A stretch of 64,000 nt of DNA from JACWAE01 sp963847595 (GCA_963847595.1 CAWKAJ010000002.1:124001-188000), one strand, 5' to 3'; positions 1-7,746 are shown, numbered from the stretch's first letter. A program made the numbers and translations. Notes: generated by a model from the sequence alone, not told the origin.

Positions 1-55
1 GGGTGCCATTATGATAGGTTAGCTTTGGATCCGGTGCCGATTAGCCGTCTTTGAA

Positions 56-90
56 TAAAGGAAAGGGGGAGACTCTCCCCCTTTCCTTTA
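56..90 (-). terminator. Terminator-like perfect hairpin after the 71-aa small gene
   Basis: Positions 56-72 are the exact reverse complement of 74-90, giving a stem of about 15-16 bp with a minimal loop and a G5/C5 core flanked by A/T. It lies about 105 bp past the stop of the minus-strand gene at 195-410. No long U-run follows, but the stem ends in TTT. A hairpin of similar design (different sequence, same placement) follows the paralogue at 2902-3114. Confidence 0.7.
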
Positions 91-194
91 TCGTACTGAA
101 GCTTCAAGGACACTTCGAGCCGTAACCTATTGAAGTGGCGCGAACCTTGCTCGCAAAATTAGAACTTGCCCAGCCGAGTATCCGGGCTCACCGC

Positions 195-410
195 CTAGAG
201 AGCACTCAGGAAGTTAGCTAATCCAGTGCAAATGGCGCCCAGATTAGTGACCCAAGGCATAACAAAACCTGTGAGAGCCGCGGTGGACAATGGCATAGGT
301 CCCCCATACTGAGCAGGCATGTTGACCGTAAGGCTCAGCAAGGTACCCATCTGGGCCAAGGACGGTGAAAATGCCGCGGCCAATTGGTCAAGACTTTCAA
401 GTATACCCAT
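195..410 (-). CDS. Small hydrophobic protein, paralogue of 2902-3114
   Basis: A 71-aa protein of unknown function. The start is set by a strong Shine-Dalgarno (AAAGGAGGTGAG at 416-427) 6-7 nt upstream of ATG. It has few charged residues (E5, D8), many Pro/Gly/Met, and reads as two or three amphipathic or hydrophobic segments with no clear signal peptide. The paralogue at 2902-3114 shares the start MGILE, the core PLSTAALTGFVMPWV and the ending FL(S/N)(A/S)L. The strong translation signals, duplication and conserved 3' region argue that it is a real, well-expressed gene. Function is unknown; a membrane-active or surface-associated peptide is only a guess. Confidence 0.7.
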   Translation of the reverse strand: MGILESLDQLAAAFSPSLAQMGTLLSLTVNMPAQYGGPMPLSTAALTGFVMPWVTNLGAICTGLANFLSAL

Positions 411-657
411 TAGTTCTCACCTCCTTTCTTTAGGTTGCGGCTTCCTTAGTGAGAGAGCCTTTTGATGAGAAGTGTAACGTGACAGAAGATGGGCAACAAT
501 CACCTTTACGTCCTATTCAGTAGTGTACTATAGTCCTCCCCGGCGAAGGCGGTCTGGATGTGAAACCACTATTAGGGGTCGGTCAATGACGGCGTGTGGA
601 GTAAAACGAAGGAGCCTTTAAGCGGAAATTACGAGGGGAATTAGCCGCCTTTCAGGG

Positions 658-1587
658 CTACTGGGGGAGCTTCCATCTGGCTATCACAGGAGGGTTGCTC
701 ATGCTATCAAGAAGGTAGGAAACTTCCATCCCTGAAGCTGATATTGGCACTATCCATAGGATGTTGCCGGTGACTGTTACCTTGGGCGACAGACTAGCAT
801 TTGGGTACGGGCTGCTAAAGCTGTAGTCCCCGTACGTTTCGTCATTGTATGAATGCCCTGCGGAGTCGGTGAGCAAGAAATACGATGGTCCTGTCAAGAA
901 AGAAGTGTTGCTGATGTTCTTGCATGTCACCGTTATGAATATGAAGGCCTTTCCGGGAGGCGCCTTGACGGTCTCGCCGAATGAACTGCTGTACGAGGTC
1001 TTTTCTTCTGCTAAGGAGACTGTAATGTTTCCGCCCCCTGTTGCCAATATGTTTTCCCCTATGTCAAAATACTTAACAACAGCATTGGCGGGCATCGGAA
1101 CTGGCGTAGAGAGAGGCACTGATGTTGTTGGTTTGGAGACGCATGAGTAGATGCCCCAGGAAGGCAACCCAATAACTAACAGGAGAGATGTTATAAGGAT
1201 TACCCTTCCCCAAATACAAAGGCCGGTTGGCCGAGGACGGTCTTCTGCCGATGGCTCTTGCGGGGGGTTTTGCCTTGCCTTTGGTTTGAGCTCTGGCTTT
1301 GGTTGTGTTATTGCGTTGGGTTGTGGTGTTGGTACCAGTTTGGGCTGTAGCTGCGGCGCTGGCTTAGATTGTGATAATGGTTTTGGCTCTAGGGTCGGTT
1401 GGGGTGGGGGTGGAGGTTTTGGTGTAGAAGGTGTTCCAAATGGCAGGAATGCATCACAGGATCTGGTATCGGCTCTAACCTGCATTCTATATTTAACGCC
1501 TGCATGTTTCGCAGTAGTACAATTGAAAAACTTATCGCCTTTTTTCGGCTTGAAGTTTTGACACTTGCCGCAGATGTTGCTACTCAT
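658..1587 (-). CDS. Membrane-anchored DUF4352-like protein with N-terminal Cys cluster
   Basis: A 309-aa protein in three parts. Residues 1-50 carry four cysteines (C6, C9, C23, C44), suggesting a small metal-binding knob. Residues about 52-118 are a Pro/Gln/Lys-rich linker. One transmembrane helix (about 125-150) follows, then a C-terminal domain (about 165-305) resembling the immunoglobulin-like DUF4352 fold, with the pattern PGKAFIFITVTCKNIS and a late VSYLLDS strand. DUF4352 domains are usually extracytoplasmic, so I infer a cytoplasmic Cys cluster and an external domain. The lipoprotein at 2134-2682 has a related C-terminal domain, so this locus carries two DUF4352-like proteins between small hydrophobic genes. 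Function unknown. Confidence 0.7.
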   Translation of the reverse strand: MSSNICGKCQNFKPKKGDKFFNCTTAKHAGVKYRMQVRADTRSCDAFLPFGTPSTPKPPPPPQPTLEPKPLSQSKPAPQLQPKLVPTPQPNAITQPKPELKPKARQNPPQEPSAEDRPRPTGLCIWGRVILITSLLLVIGLPSWGIYSCVSKPTTSVPLSTPVPMPANAVVKYFDIGENILATGGGNITVSLAEEKTSYSSSFGETVKAPPGKAFIFITVTCKNISNTSFLTGPSYFLLTDSAGHSYNDETYGDYSFSSPYPNASLSPKVTVTGNILWIVPISASGMEVSYLLDSMSNPPVIARWKLPQ

Positions 1588-1719
1588 GACCTGCTGCTTA
1601 CGGGCTGGATCATAGCATTATTGCTTAAAGAGCTTAAGTCATCTATGGGTTGCCCCATATTGTCAACACGCAGTTTCTCTCACGAATTAAGCGGCTGACG
1701 TAGATACTTTGGGGGTTGG

Positions 1720-1914
1720 CTAAGATATTGGATTATGCGTCGCTATATTCGCCAGGAACTGCGCCAAGGATACTGCATCATGTGCCAGACCATTGACAAG
1801 GTGAGAACCCATGGGCGTCAGCGGCTGGGAAGGCCCTAGGGTCACTAAACCACTGAGGGAGTTGTTGACTACGTTCAGCGCGCTTACTATGAGACTCGCC
1901 ATGGAATGTGGCAT
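1720..1914 (-). CDS. Small hydrophobic hypothetical protein (64 aa)
   Basis: A 64-aa protein starting at ATG 1914, preceded by AAAGGAAAG; the reading frame is open further upstream but has no better start. It is rich in Ser, Leu, Ala and Asn with almost no charge, similar in style to the 71- and 70-aa proteins on either side, though I see no convincing residue-level homology. It lies between the two DUF4352-like genes on the same strand. A possible promoter (TTGAAC, 17 nt, TATGCT) lies near 1950-1982. It may be a third member of the small-peptide set or a chance ORF. Confidence 0.45.
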   Translation of the reverse strand: MPHSMASLIVSALNVVNNSLSGLVTLGPSQPLTPMGSHLVNGLAHDAVSLAQFLANIATHNPIS

Positions 1915-2133
1915 GATAGTCTTTCCTTTAATAATATCAGGGTAATACACATAGCATAACACGATTATGAGAATTGTTCAACGCAAGTATTGCCTCCCCT
2001 TATCAAATAGCTAGAACAAACTCCAAAATTGGGAGCTAAAGTTAATATGATGATAGATTAGTAAACAATCGGAGTCTCTTTTGCTCTGCGGAATGCCGCC
2101 TGATAGCTAATCCGTTTTGTGCTGGTTCGATTA

Positions 2134-2682
2134 CTAGGGGATCTGCCACACGCCCCGCACAGGCGTCGAACCCTGCAAAAGGCAGGAGAGCTCAAGGCCC
2201 GTAGCCGTTGCAAGCGGGTTAAACGCGATGTAACCATAGGCGCTCTGGCCGGTAGCAAGTTTCCGGCTGGGATAGGGGTTAACTCCCGGGTAGCCGATGC
2301 AAGGCCACACACGACCTTGTGCGTCCTTCATGCTGAAATCCTTGTAGGATATGGCCAACGAGCTGCTCTGCCCCACATTGGTGACTGAGAGTTCTACGAC
2401 TACCAATATGGTGCCAGGTGCTGCTATTTCGAAGGTTTTGAAAAGCCGACCCAGTCCTACGGGTGTCTTAATCTCGCTCACTCTCTGAGTGGAGATGACG
2501 GTAAGTACTTCCCGCGAGGTCTCCGCGGGTTGCCCTATCTGGTAGTAGACGTTCATAGCAGGTGGAGGCTTGCTGCCGCCACAACCCGACCCCGAGGCGA
2601 GCATCAGGGCCAGGATACCTGTAAGCACTATCGCTGGGAGGATTACTCTTGTGACGCGCCCTATCAACGCAGAAGAAACCAT
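2134..2682 (-). CDS. DUF4352-like lipoprotein
   Basis: A protein of about 182 aa with a lipoprotein signal: a short basic n-region, a hydrophobic stretch at residues 13-29 and a lipobox ending in C34 (LASGSGC). The mature part after the lipid anchor is a single beta-rich domain (about 45-180) of DUF4352 type, with VVVELSVTNVG and an SYKDF..DAQG pattern. The frame is open to a TTG at 2709, but a TATAAT box sits directly against that TTG, so the ATG at 2682 is the likelier start. The role is probably extracytoplasmic; the ligand is unknown. Confidence 0.75.
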   Translation of the reverse strand: MVSSALIGRVTRVILPAIVLTGILALMLASGSGCGGSKPPPAMNVYYQIGQPAETSREVLTVISTQRVSEIKTPVGLGRLFKTFEIAAPGTILVVVELSVTNVGQSSSLAISYKDFSMKDAQGRVWPCIGYPGVNPYPSRKLATGQSAYGYIAFNPLATATGLELSCLLQGSTPVRGVWQIP

Positions 2683-2759
2683 TTTTGTGGCTTTATCCTT
2701 CTTAGCCAATATTATAACAGATTTATTTCAAAGCCTTAGTACCATTGCCGCGCTAAGTT

Positions 2760-2790
2760 AAAGAAGGGGAGGATAATCCTCCCCTTCTTT
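2760..2790 (-). terminator. Terminator-like perfect hairpin after the 70-aa small gene
   Basis: A perfect 15-bp inverted repeat: 2760-2774 pairs with 2776-2790. It lies about 110 bp beyond the stop of the minus-strand gene 2902-3114, the same placement as the hairpin at 56-90 relative to the paralogue. Confidence 0.7.
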
Positions 2791-2901
2791 ACCGTCTCTC
2801 TGAAGCTCCAAGGACGCTTCAGTGCAACACATATTACTAAAATCGCGCGAACCTCGTTCGCAAAAATTATAACCTGCTCAGCCGATTGTCCCGGCACACG
2901 C

Positions 2902-3114
2902 CTAGAGGGAATTAAGGAAGCTAGCTAACGCAGTGAGAATGCTGCCCAGGTTATTGACCCAAGGCATAACAAAACCAGTCAGAGCCGCGGTGGACAACGG
3001 CATAGCTCCATATGGCGCAGGCATATTGACTACGGCGCCCAGCAAGCCACCCATCTGGGTCAGGGACGGCACAATTGACGCGATCAACTGATCAATAGTC
3101 TCTAATATACCCAT
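2902..3114 (-). CDS. Small hydrophobic protein, paralogue of 195-410
   Basis: A 70-aa protein starting at ATG 3114 behind a perfect Shine-Dalgarno (GAAGGAGGTGAG, 3121-3132). It shares most of its sequence with the 71-aa protein at 195-410, especially PLSTAALTGFVMPWV. Charged residues are confined to the first ten positions; the rest is hydrophobic and rich in Ala, Leu, Met and Pro. A consensus-like promoter (3213-3241) and a 10-bp palindrome at the expected transcription start indicate tight regulation. No family recognised. Confidence 0.75.
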   Translation of the reverse strand: MGILETIDQLIASIVPSLTQMGGLLGAVVNMPAPYGAMPLSTAALTGFVMPWVNNLGSILTALASFLNSL

Positions 3115-3178
3115 TTGTTCTCACCTCCTTCCCTTGCGCTCAGGCTCCCCCCTTGGAAGGAAGCTTAGAGCAACTTCC

Positions 3179-3202
3179 TTAGTACTACGGGAGTAGTACT
3201 AA
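3179..3202. promoter_or_regulatory. Operator-like palindrome at the transcription start of the 70-aa gene
   Basis: TTAGTACTAC (3179-3188) and GTAGTACTAA (3193-3202) form a perfect 10-bp inverted repeat with a 4-nt centre. It lies just downstream of the -10 box at 3213-3218, covering the expected start. A further half-site, TTAGTACTAG, lies at 3225-3234 within the -35/-10 spacer. The layout fits a dimeric repressor site, but no regulator gene is adjacent. Confidence 0.6.
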
Positions 3203-3212
3203 CTTACTACGA

Positions 3213-3241
3213 AATATAGCAACTTTAGTACTAGTTGTCAA
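3213..3241 (-). promoter_or_regulatory. Sigma70-type promoter of the 70-aa small gene
   Basis: On the minus strand TTGACA (3236-3241), a 17-nt spacer and TATATT (3213-3218). The predicted start is near 3206, about 90 nt before the ATG at 3114. The rest of the gap up to 3480 shows nothing further that I can name. Confidence 0.75.
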
Positions 3242-3480
3242 TAGGCGATTTCCTTTCCACCCCTTTATTATATTCACCATTTAGTTAACTTTTCCTACCA
3301 TTTTTTCGTTATTCAGTGGCGAGCAGCCTGTGGGCAGCGAGCTGGAATCTTGATGATGGTGTCTATGCCCAAACCAGACACTATGCCGGTCCCTCGGCCT
3401 CGTTTGAGCAGGTGCACCACCTGTGCCAACGAATTACATTGACTCGGGACACCGGCAATGAGAGGTGACCAGATACCTTT

Positions 3481-5304
3481 ATGTTGACATGGCTAAAGCG
3501 CGAGTTTAATATTATTAAGATGTTCTGGCAGCAAATCTTCTCATCTTTGAGTGTATGGGCCGATGCAGTTGCTCTCCGATGCAACGCCTTGGCGCAGAAG
3601 CTTCCTAGATTACCCAGCAGATGGACTCTGCTGCTTTCTATTATTGTATTGGCGGCAGTCGCTTGCTTATTACGCAGTGTACATTTGTTTAATACCAGCT
3701 ATGACTATCTTATAAGCCCCGATTCCCACTTCTTTCACTGGTTAGCGGGCAGGGTCATGGCAGGCCAGGGGCCTCCGCCTGATTCTACACCTAATGGCCT
3801 ATCTACCTACAGCCTGCACAGCGGATTGGCTTATCCTCTAGTCTATATTGCCAAAGCTATAAGCTCGGTTATGGGCATATCATCCGCGGACGCTCTGGCT
3901 TTGGCAGGTAAGGCTCTGCCGCTGGTCATAGCAGTCATAAGCATGGTCTTGATATATCTAGTTGCTGCTAGAATCTACGACCGCCGTGTGGGACTGCTCT
4001 CTGCCGTGGCCTGGGTGTTCATGAGCTATCCTATTTACGTCGGGAGCGCGGGCTATCTTGACCGCGACGGGCTGAGCATGCTGCTGTTCATGGTCGGTGC
4101 TTTCCTGTTCTACCTTGCGGGTATATGGCATGTCAAGGTATGGGGCAGGGATGTGGGGTGGCTCATTGGAGGAGCTGGGGTGCTTGTTGTGGAGGTTTTG
4201 CTTTACTTGGAGTGGGATGTCGGGGGCGCGGCGCTCTTGCTGCTAGTTATAGCAGTGTGTTGCATAGTCAGGTTCCTATTGGGGTATGGCGGCCGAATGG
4301 AATCAGAGCCGGATATGAGACGAAGACTCACTGTATCTGTGCGCGATGTCGATTGGCGGCCCTTGGCTCTCATTGTAGTGGCAAACATATTGGTGGTAGG
4401 CTTTTGGGCAGGCTTGAATTTCCACCAGGCTTCTTTCTGGTACAGCACAGCTAAGTGGTTAATTGGAGCGGGAGGGGCGAGCACTACCCAGGAAGAGCAG
4501 GGTTTTTCGCTCGGCAATTTGATTGTCTTTCAGGTGTTCTTGCTACCCATCGTGCTTGCCTTTTACTTTGGATGGAAAAAGGGTACTCAGAGCATCATCT
4601 TTTTCGGCTCGTGGTTCCTCTGTTTGTTGCTTGCCAGCCTGCTTGCCGTGCGTATTCTGCTTTTCGCTAGCCCGGCGGCCTGCCTGCTCTCCGGTGTGGG
4701 GTTGGCTTTCCTCTGGGACTCGATGAAACGGTGGAAATTGCGCAGGTTGAATTGGATTGTCGTGGCTGTCCTCATCGTCCTGGTGCTCTCCTATTCTGTC
4801 AGCTTTGCTCGGGCAGAGCCTTCAGGGTATGGAGTGAGTGCTGATCGTGAATGGCAGGATGCCATGGCCTACCTTAAGGACGAAACACCTAAGGATTCGA
4901 TCGTAATGAGCGATTGGGGCTGGGGGTACTGGATACTCGACCTGGGACAACGCAGACCGTTGGTGGACAATGGCTATTATGGCTATACCGTAGAAAGTCT
5001 GCGCGATGTGGCGCTTGCCTACTACACGACTGATCCCGCAGAGGCAGCCCAGTTGATGAGGAAATACGGGGCCAGCTACCTCGTTTTCAGCCAGGATGAC
5101 CAGCAGGTAGCATCAGTTATCATGGGGTGGGCTAAAGTGGGCGAAGGGCTCACCAGTTTTCCAGGGAGTTCACTGTTTATGCGGAGCTTCAACGGGGAAT
5201 TCCAGTCTGGAGGCGGACTCGAAGTCGTGTACCGATCTCCTCCTGAACCTAACTCTTCGTTACCTAACGAGCCTGAGGTGGTCATCATCGGTTTGAGCCC
5301 CTAG
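3481..5304 (+). CDS. STT3/AglB/PglB-family oligosaccharyltransferase-like membrane protein
   Basis: A 607-aa protein with about a dozen predicted membrane helices (residues about 50-440) and a soluble C-terminal part, the layout of single-subunit oligosaccharyltransferases, which move a lipid-linked glycan onto asparagine on the outer face of the membrane. The first external loop has an acidic site (SPDSHFFHW, D81), and a second acidic motif GYLDRDG (D194, D196) matches the DxD/DxE metal site of the family. Near residue 477 the segment SDWGWGYW aligns with the family's WWDYG sequon-binding motif but differs at key positions, so acceptor choice may differ. At 607 aa it is shorter than many AglB proteins. 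Its presence outside the main glycan block, next to an RDD gene, is notable. Family assignment fairly sure; activity unproven. Confidence 0.75.
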   Translation: MLTWLKREFNIIKMFWQQIFSSLSVWADAVALRCNALAQKLPRLPSRWTLLLSIIVLAAVACLLRSVHLFNTSYDYLISPDSHFFHWLAGRVMAGQGPPPDSTPNGLSTYSLHSGLAYPLVYIAKAISSVMGISSADALALAGKALPLVIAVISMVLIYLVAARIYDRRVGLLSAVAWVFMSYPIYVGSAGYLDRDGLSMLLFMVGAFLFYLAGIWHVKVWGRDVGWLIGGAGVLVVEVLLYLEWDVGGAALLLLVIAVCCIVRFLLGYGGRMESEPDMRRRLTVSVRDVDWRPLALIVVANILVVGFWAGLNFHQASFWYSTAKWLIGAGGASTTQEEQGFSLGNLIVFQVFLLPIVLAFYFGWKKGTQSIIFFGSWFLCLLLASLLAVRILLFASPAACLLSGVGLAFLWDSMKRWKLRRLNWIVVAVLIVLVLSYSVSFARAEPSGYGVSADREWQDAMAYLKDETPKDSIVMSDWGWGYWILDLGQRRPLVDNGYYGYTVESLRDVALAYYTTDPAEAAQLMRKYGASYLVFSQDDQQVASVIMGWAKVGEGLTSFPGSSLFMRSFNGEFQSGGGLEVVYRSPPEPNSSLPNEPEVVIIGLSP

Positions 5305-5319
5305 GTCATGTATTGTTGT

Positions 5320-5348
5320 TTGCCCATCTATTATTTTGTTGGTATAAT
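5320..5348 (+). promoter_or_regulatory. Possible promoter of the RDD gene
   Basis: TTGCCC (5320-5325), 17 nt, TATAAT (5343-5348), about 35 nt upstream of the start at 5384. The -10 is perfect; the -35 matches 4 of 6. Confidence 0.5.
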
Positions 5349-5383
5349 CGACTAATATACTGTCAATTGTCGGGTTAATATAA

Positions 5384-6223
5384 ATGGATCGTAAAGAAGA
5401 AAAAGGTTCGCCTGAGCCCAAGCCCAGATACGTTTGGGACCCCAAGAAGCTGGCCTGGGTCGAGATAACGGAGCCAGAGGTCCAGGAATCTGTGACGGAA
5501 AGGGCTGACGTCGAACCAAAGCCCGAAGAAGTCTTGGAAGAGGTTAAGGCAGAAACCAGAGTAGAAGAAGTCTCGGGTGAGGCTGCGGCAGAAAGCGCTC
5601 CGGTAAAGGAAGCAGTAGAGGCGGGGGGGCTGCGATACAGGGGAGCTATGGCCAGGCTGGTAGCGTTCCTCGTTGACGCCATAGTATTGTACATTATCCT
5701 TTTTGTATTTGACCAAGTGTCTGGCGCTCAGGTTCTTGTTAACACAGTCTCTGGCGAAGTAGTAAACAACATCGGGTGGCGCCAAGTGGTGTTTATCGTC
5801 ATCCTTTTGGTATATTTTCTGGGCTTCTGGGCATGGCGCGGACAAACTCCGGGCAAGATGTTGGTCGGGGCAAAAATTGTCAAAAGGGATGGCAGCCGTA
5901 TTGGCATCGTCAGAGCTCTGCTGCGGTTCATTGGCTATTTCCTTTACCTTGTGTTGGTAGCCTTGTCCGGAACACGCTTGATCATTCTGGTTCTTCTTAT
6001 TATCGTTGCCCTTGTAGTAATTGCCTTGAACAAGAGAAAACGGGGAATTCACGACTTTATCGCGGGCACGGTGGTTGTGAACAGTCGTGCTCCTAAGCCT
6101 CAGCCTGTGGAGGCCGAGGCTTCTGCGGCACCTGAAACAGATGAGCTTACAGGCACAAGTGAAGTGTCTGAACCTTCTGTCACAAGCGAGCCTGAGGCGG
6201 ACAAGACCGAACCAGATAAGTAA
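5384..6223 (+). CDS. RDD-family membrane protein
   Basis: A 279-aa protein. The first 80 residues are charged and Glu/Lys/Pro-rich and begin with a DRKEE..PRYVWDPKKLAWVEI segment. An RDD domain follows (about 84-225): its first helix holds the Arg and Asp that give the family its name (MARLVAFLVDAIV), the centre has the RGQTPGKMLVGAKIV motif, and the end has KRGIHDFIAGTVVV. Three or so membrane helices are visible. The tail (about 230-279) is acidic and Ser/Thr/Pro-rich. RDD proteins are poorly understood; some act in ion exchange. Gene order gives no specific role. Confidence 0.85.
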   Translation: MDRKEEKGSPEPKPRYVWDPKKLAWVEITEPEVQESVTERADVEPKPEEVLEEVKAETRVEEVSGEAAAESAPVKEAVEAGGLRYRGAMARLVAFLVDAIVLYIILFVFDQVSGAQVLVNTVSGEVVNNIGWRQVVFIVILLVYFLGFWAWRGQTPGKMLVGAKIVKRDGSRIGIVRALLRFIGYFLYLVLVALSGTRLIILVLLIIVALVVIALNKRKRGIHDFIAGTVVVNSRAPKPQPVEAEASAAPETDELTGTSEVSEPSVTSEPEADKTEPDK

Positions 6224-6288
6224 GCAGGATTGCCTGGCCATTCGTGGCTTTTTGTTCCTCCACTATCCGGCATTTGAAGGTCACTGTC

Positions 6289-7323
6289 ATGCGCGTAGCG
6301 ATGTACTACAGCAACAAAGATATTCGGCTGGAGGAGATGCCCATCCCCCAGCTCGGCCCCGGCGAGGTGCTGATGCGGGTGGAGGCCAGCGGCATCTGCG
6401 GCAGCGATGTTATGGAGTGGTACCGCATCCACAAGGTGCCCTTGGTTCTGGGGCATGAGGTGGCTGGTGTGGTGGTGGAGGTGGGGGAGGAGGTAAGCCG
6501 CTACAAGGCGGGAGACCGCATAATTGCAGCCCACCACGTTCCCTGCAACACGTGTCACTATTGCCTCAGCGGACACCATACCGTCTGCGACACTCTGCGC
6601 AAGACGAACTTCTATCCGGGCGGCTTCGCTGAGTACATCAGGCTTCCAGCCATAAATGTGGACCGGGGGACGTTTACGCTGCCCGATGAGGTGTCCTTTG
6701 AGGAAGCTACTTTCGTGGAGCCGGTGGCTTGTGTGCTGCGCGGCCTGAGAAAAGCCGGCTTGAAACCCGGCTGCACCATGCTTGTTATCGGCAGCGGCAT
6801 CGCGGGGCTGCTGTATGTTCACTTGGCGCGTGCTCTGGGAGCAGGGCGCGTGATAGCGACTGACGTGGTCGAACACAGGCTGGAAGCGGCACGCAAGCTT
6901 GGCGCCAACGCGGCTCTCCATGCTGAAGAGGATGTGCCGGCATACTTGCGAAAGGTGAACGATGGCCGTCTGGCGGACGTGGTGATAGTGTGCACCGGAG
7001 CCGAAGCTGCCATCGCGCAGGCGCTCAAATCGGTGGAGCGCCATGGCACCGTCCTCTTCTTTGCGCCGACCGGCCCTGGGGTGACCTTTCCTTTGTCAAT
7101 AAATGACGTCTTCTGGCGCAACGATACAACACTGACCACATCTTACGCCGGCAGTCCGGCAGACCATGCAGTGGCTCTGGAGCTGATACGTGCTGGCACT
7201 CTGCACGTGAAGGAGATGATCACTCACAGGCTGAGCCTGGCGGAGACAGGCCTGGGTTTTCGCATGGTCGTACACCCCCAGGAGCACAATTCTATCAAGG
7301 TCATTATCGAGCCCCAGAGGTAG
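6289..7323 (+). CDS. Zinc-dependent medium-chain alcohol dehydrogenase (sorbitol/threonine dehydrogenase type)
   Basis: About 344 aa from the ATG at 6289, behind GAAGG; an upstream GTG at 6244 is in frame but has no binding site. The N-terminal domain has catalytic zinc ligands C37 (GICGSD) and H56-E57 (GHE), and the structural zinc lobe C86, C89, C92, C100 (CNTCHYC...C). The Rossmann domain begins near residue 165 (VIGSGIAGLL), followed by an acidic residue after the second strand, which favours NAD. The C-terminal EMITHRLSL segment is typical of the sorbitol and threonine dehydrogenase branch. The reaction is NAD(P)-linked oxidation of a secondary alcohol or polyol; the substrate cannot be read from sequence. 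Confidence 0.85.
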   Translation: MRVAMYYSNKDIRLEEMPIPQLGPGEVLMRVEASGICGSDVMEWYRIHKVPLVLGHEVAGVVVEVGEEVSRYKAGDRIIAAHHVPCNTCHYCLSGHHTVCDTLRKTNFYPGGFAEYIRLPAINVDRGTFTLPDEVSFEEATFVEPVACVLRGLRKAGLKPGCTMLVIGSGIAGLLYVHLARALGAGRVIATDVVEHRLEAARKLGANAALHAEEDVPAYLRKVNDGRLADVVIVCTGAEAAIAQALKSVERHGTVLFFAPTGPGVTFPLSINDVFWRNDTTLTTSYAGSPADHAVALELIRAGTLHVKEMITHRLSLAETGLGFRMVVHPQEHNSIKVIIEPQR

Positions 7324-7346
7324 CGGCATGCCTTCAGGAATAAACG

Positions 7347-7380
7347 AAGCCAGAAGCATTTCCATGCTCCTGGCTTTTAT
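7347..7380. terminator. Bidirectional terminator between convergent genes
   Basis: A 13-bp stem with one mismatch (7347-7359 with 7364-7376), a TTCC loop and a plus-strand TTTTAT tract. It separates the plus-strand dehydrogenase from the minus-strand mini-protein pair and can serve both. Confidence 0.8.
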
Positions 7381-7399
7381 TCTGTGTTCAAACGTGAAG

Positions 7400-7543
7400 C
7401 TAATCAGATGACGGCAGTGGCCTGGGCTGCTGGACAGTCATGGGCTTACCGCAGCACTCCACCGCCCCTTCGCCTGCTTTGGTGATGAGGACCTCTGTAT
7501 TGCAAACCTCGCAGCGAAATCTTCTACCTAATAGATTCGGCAT
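7400..7543 (-). CDS. Desulforedoxin-like mini-protein (47 aa)
   Basis: A 47-aa protein. It starts MPNLLGRRFRCEVCNTEV and continues to GAVECCGKPM, which is the desulforedoxin / superoxide reductase N-terminal motif CxxC...CC-x-x-PM: four cysteines (C11, C14, C30, C31) bind one iron as a rubredoxin-like FeS4 centre. Such domains are about 36 residues long, so this is a free-standing domain with a short Pro-rich tail. It is the second gene of a two-gene unit, 47 nt behind the related protein at 7591-7710. Likely role: electron transfer or metal binding, perhaps in oxygen defence, but no superoxide reductase core is in the window. Confidence 0.8.
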   Translation of the reverse strand: MPNLLGRRFRCEVCNTEVLITKAGEGAVECCGKPMTVQQPRPLPSSD

Positions 7544-7590
7544 TTTATTTAAGACTCCCTTCTTGCTTCCATGTACGCTCGAATGTTGCT

Positions 7591-7710
7591 CTAGGTCTTT
7601 TTCTCCATGGGCTGTTTGCAGCAGACCACCTTGCCAGTACCGGCTCTGGTGACGATAAGCTCAGTGCCGCATTTGGCACAGCGATATCTCTTTCCCATCT
7701 CGTTAGCCAT
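7591..7710 (-). CDS. Desulforedoxin-like mini-protein (39 aa)
   Basis: A 39-aa protein, MANEMGKRYRCAKCGTEL with C11 and C14, then VVCCKQPM with C30 and C31: the same CxxC...CC-x-x-PM centre as its downstream neighbour. The start is fixed by AAAGGTGGTG just upstream. Compared with the neighbour it lacks the C-terminal tail. It is the first gene behind a perfect TTGACA/TATAAT promoter. Family assignment is strong; partner unknown. Confidence 0.82.
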   Translation of the reverse strand: MANEMGKRYRCAKCGTELIVTRAGTGKVVCCKQPMEKKT

Positions 7711-7746
7711 ATGTGCACCACCTTTCGAAGTACGATTGCCAGGGTT

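Larger units (their letters stand above)
56..432 (-). repeat. Duplicated unit, copy A (small gene, 3' region, hairpin)
   Basis: This unit holds the ribosome binding site, the 71-aa gene, a roughly 100-nt 3' region and a terminator-like hairpin. The copy at 2760-3131 has the same order, and the similarity extends into the untranslated 3' region (for example GCGCGAACCT, TCGCAAAA, and the CTGAAGCT..CAAGGAC stretch). This is a duplication of a whole transcription unit, not just of a coding region. Confidence 0.75.
2760..3131 (-). repeat. Duplicated unit, copy B (small gene, 3' region, hairpin)
   Basis: Counterpart of 56-432. Coding region, ribosome binding site and 3' untranslated region are all recognisably related between the copies, whereas the sequence upstream of the ribosome binding site is not. 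Confidence 0.75.

Noticed and set aside
845..1561. Plus-strand frames of 101 and 136 codons
   Set aside because: Opposite the DUF4352-like gene; the Gly/Trp-rich products mirror the Pro-rich linker on the other strand.
5375..6241. Minus-strand frame of 288 codons
   Set aside because: Antisense to the RDD gene; composition is that of a shadow frame.
6100..7044. Long minus-strand frame of 314 codons
   Set aside because: It lies opposite the zinc alcohol dehydrogenase, whose motifs are complete; the antisense protein is His/Ala-rich with no recognisable domain.
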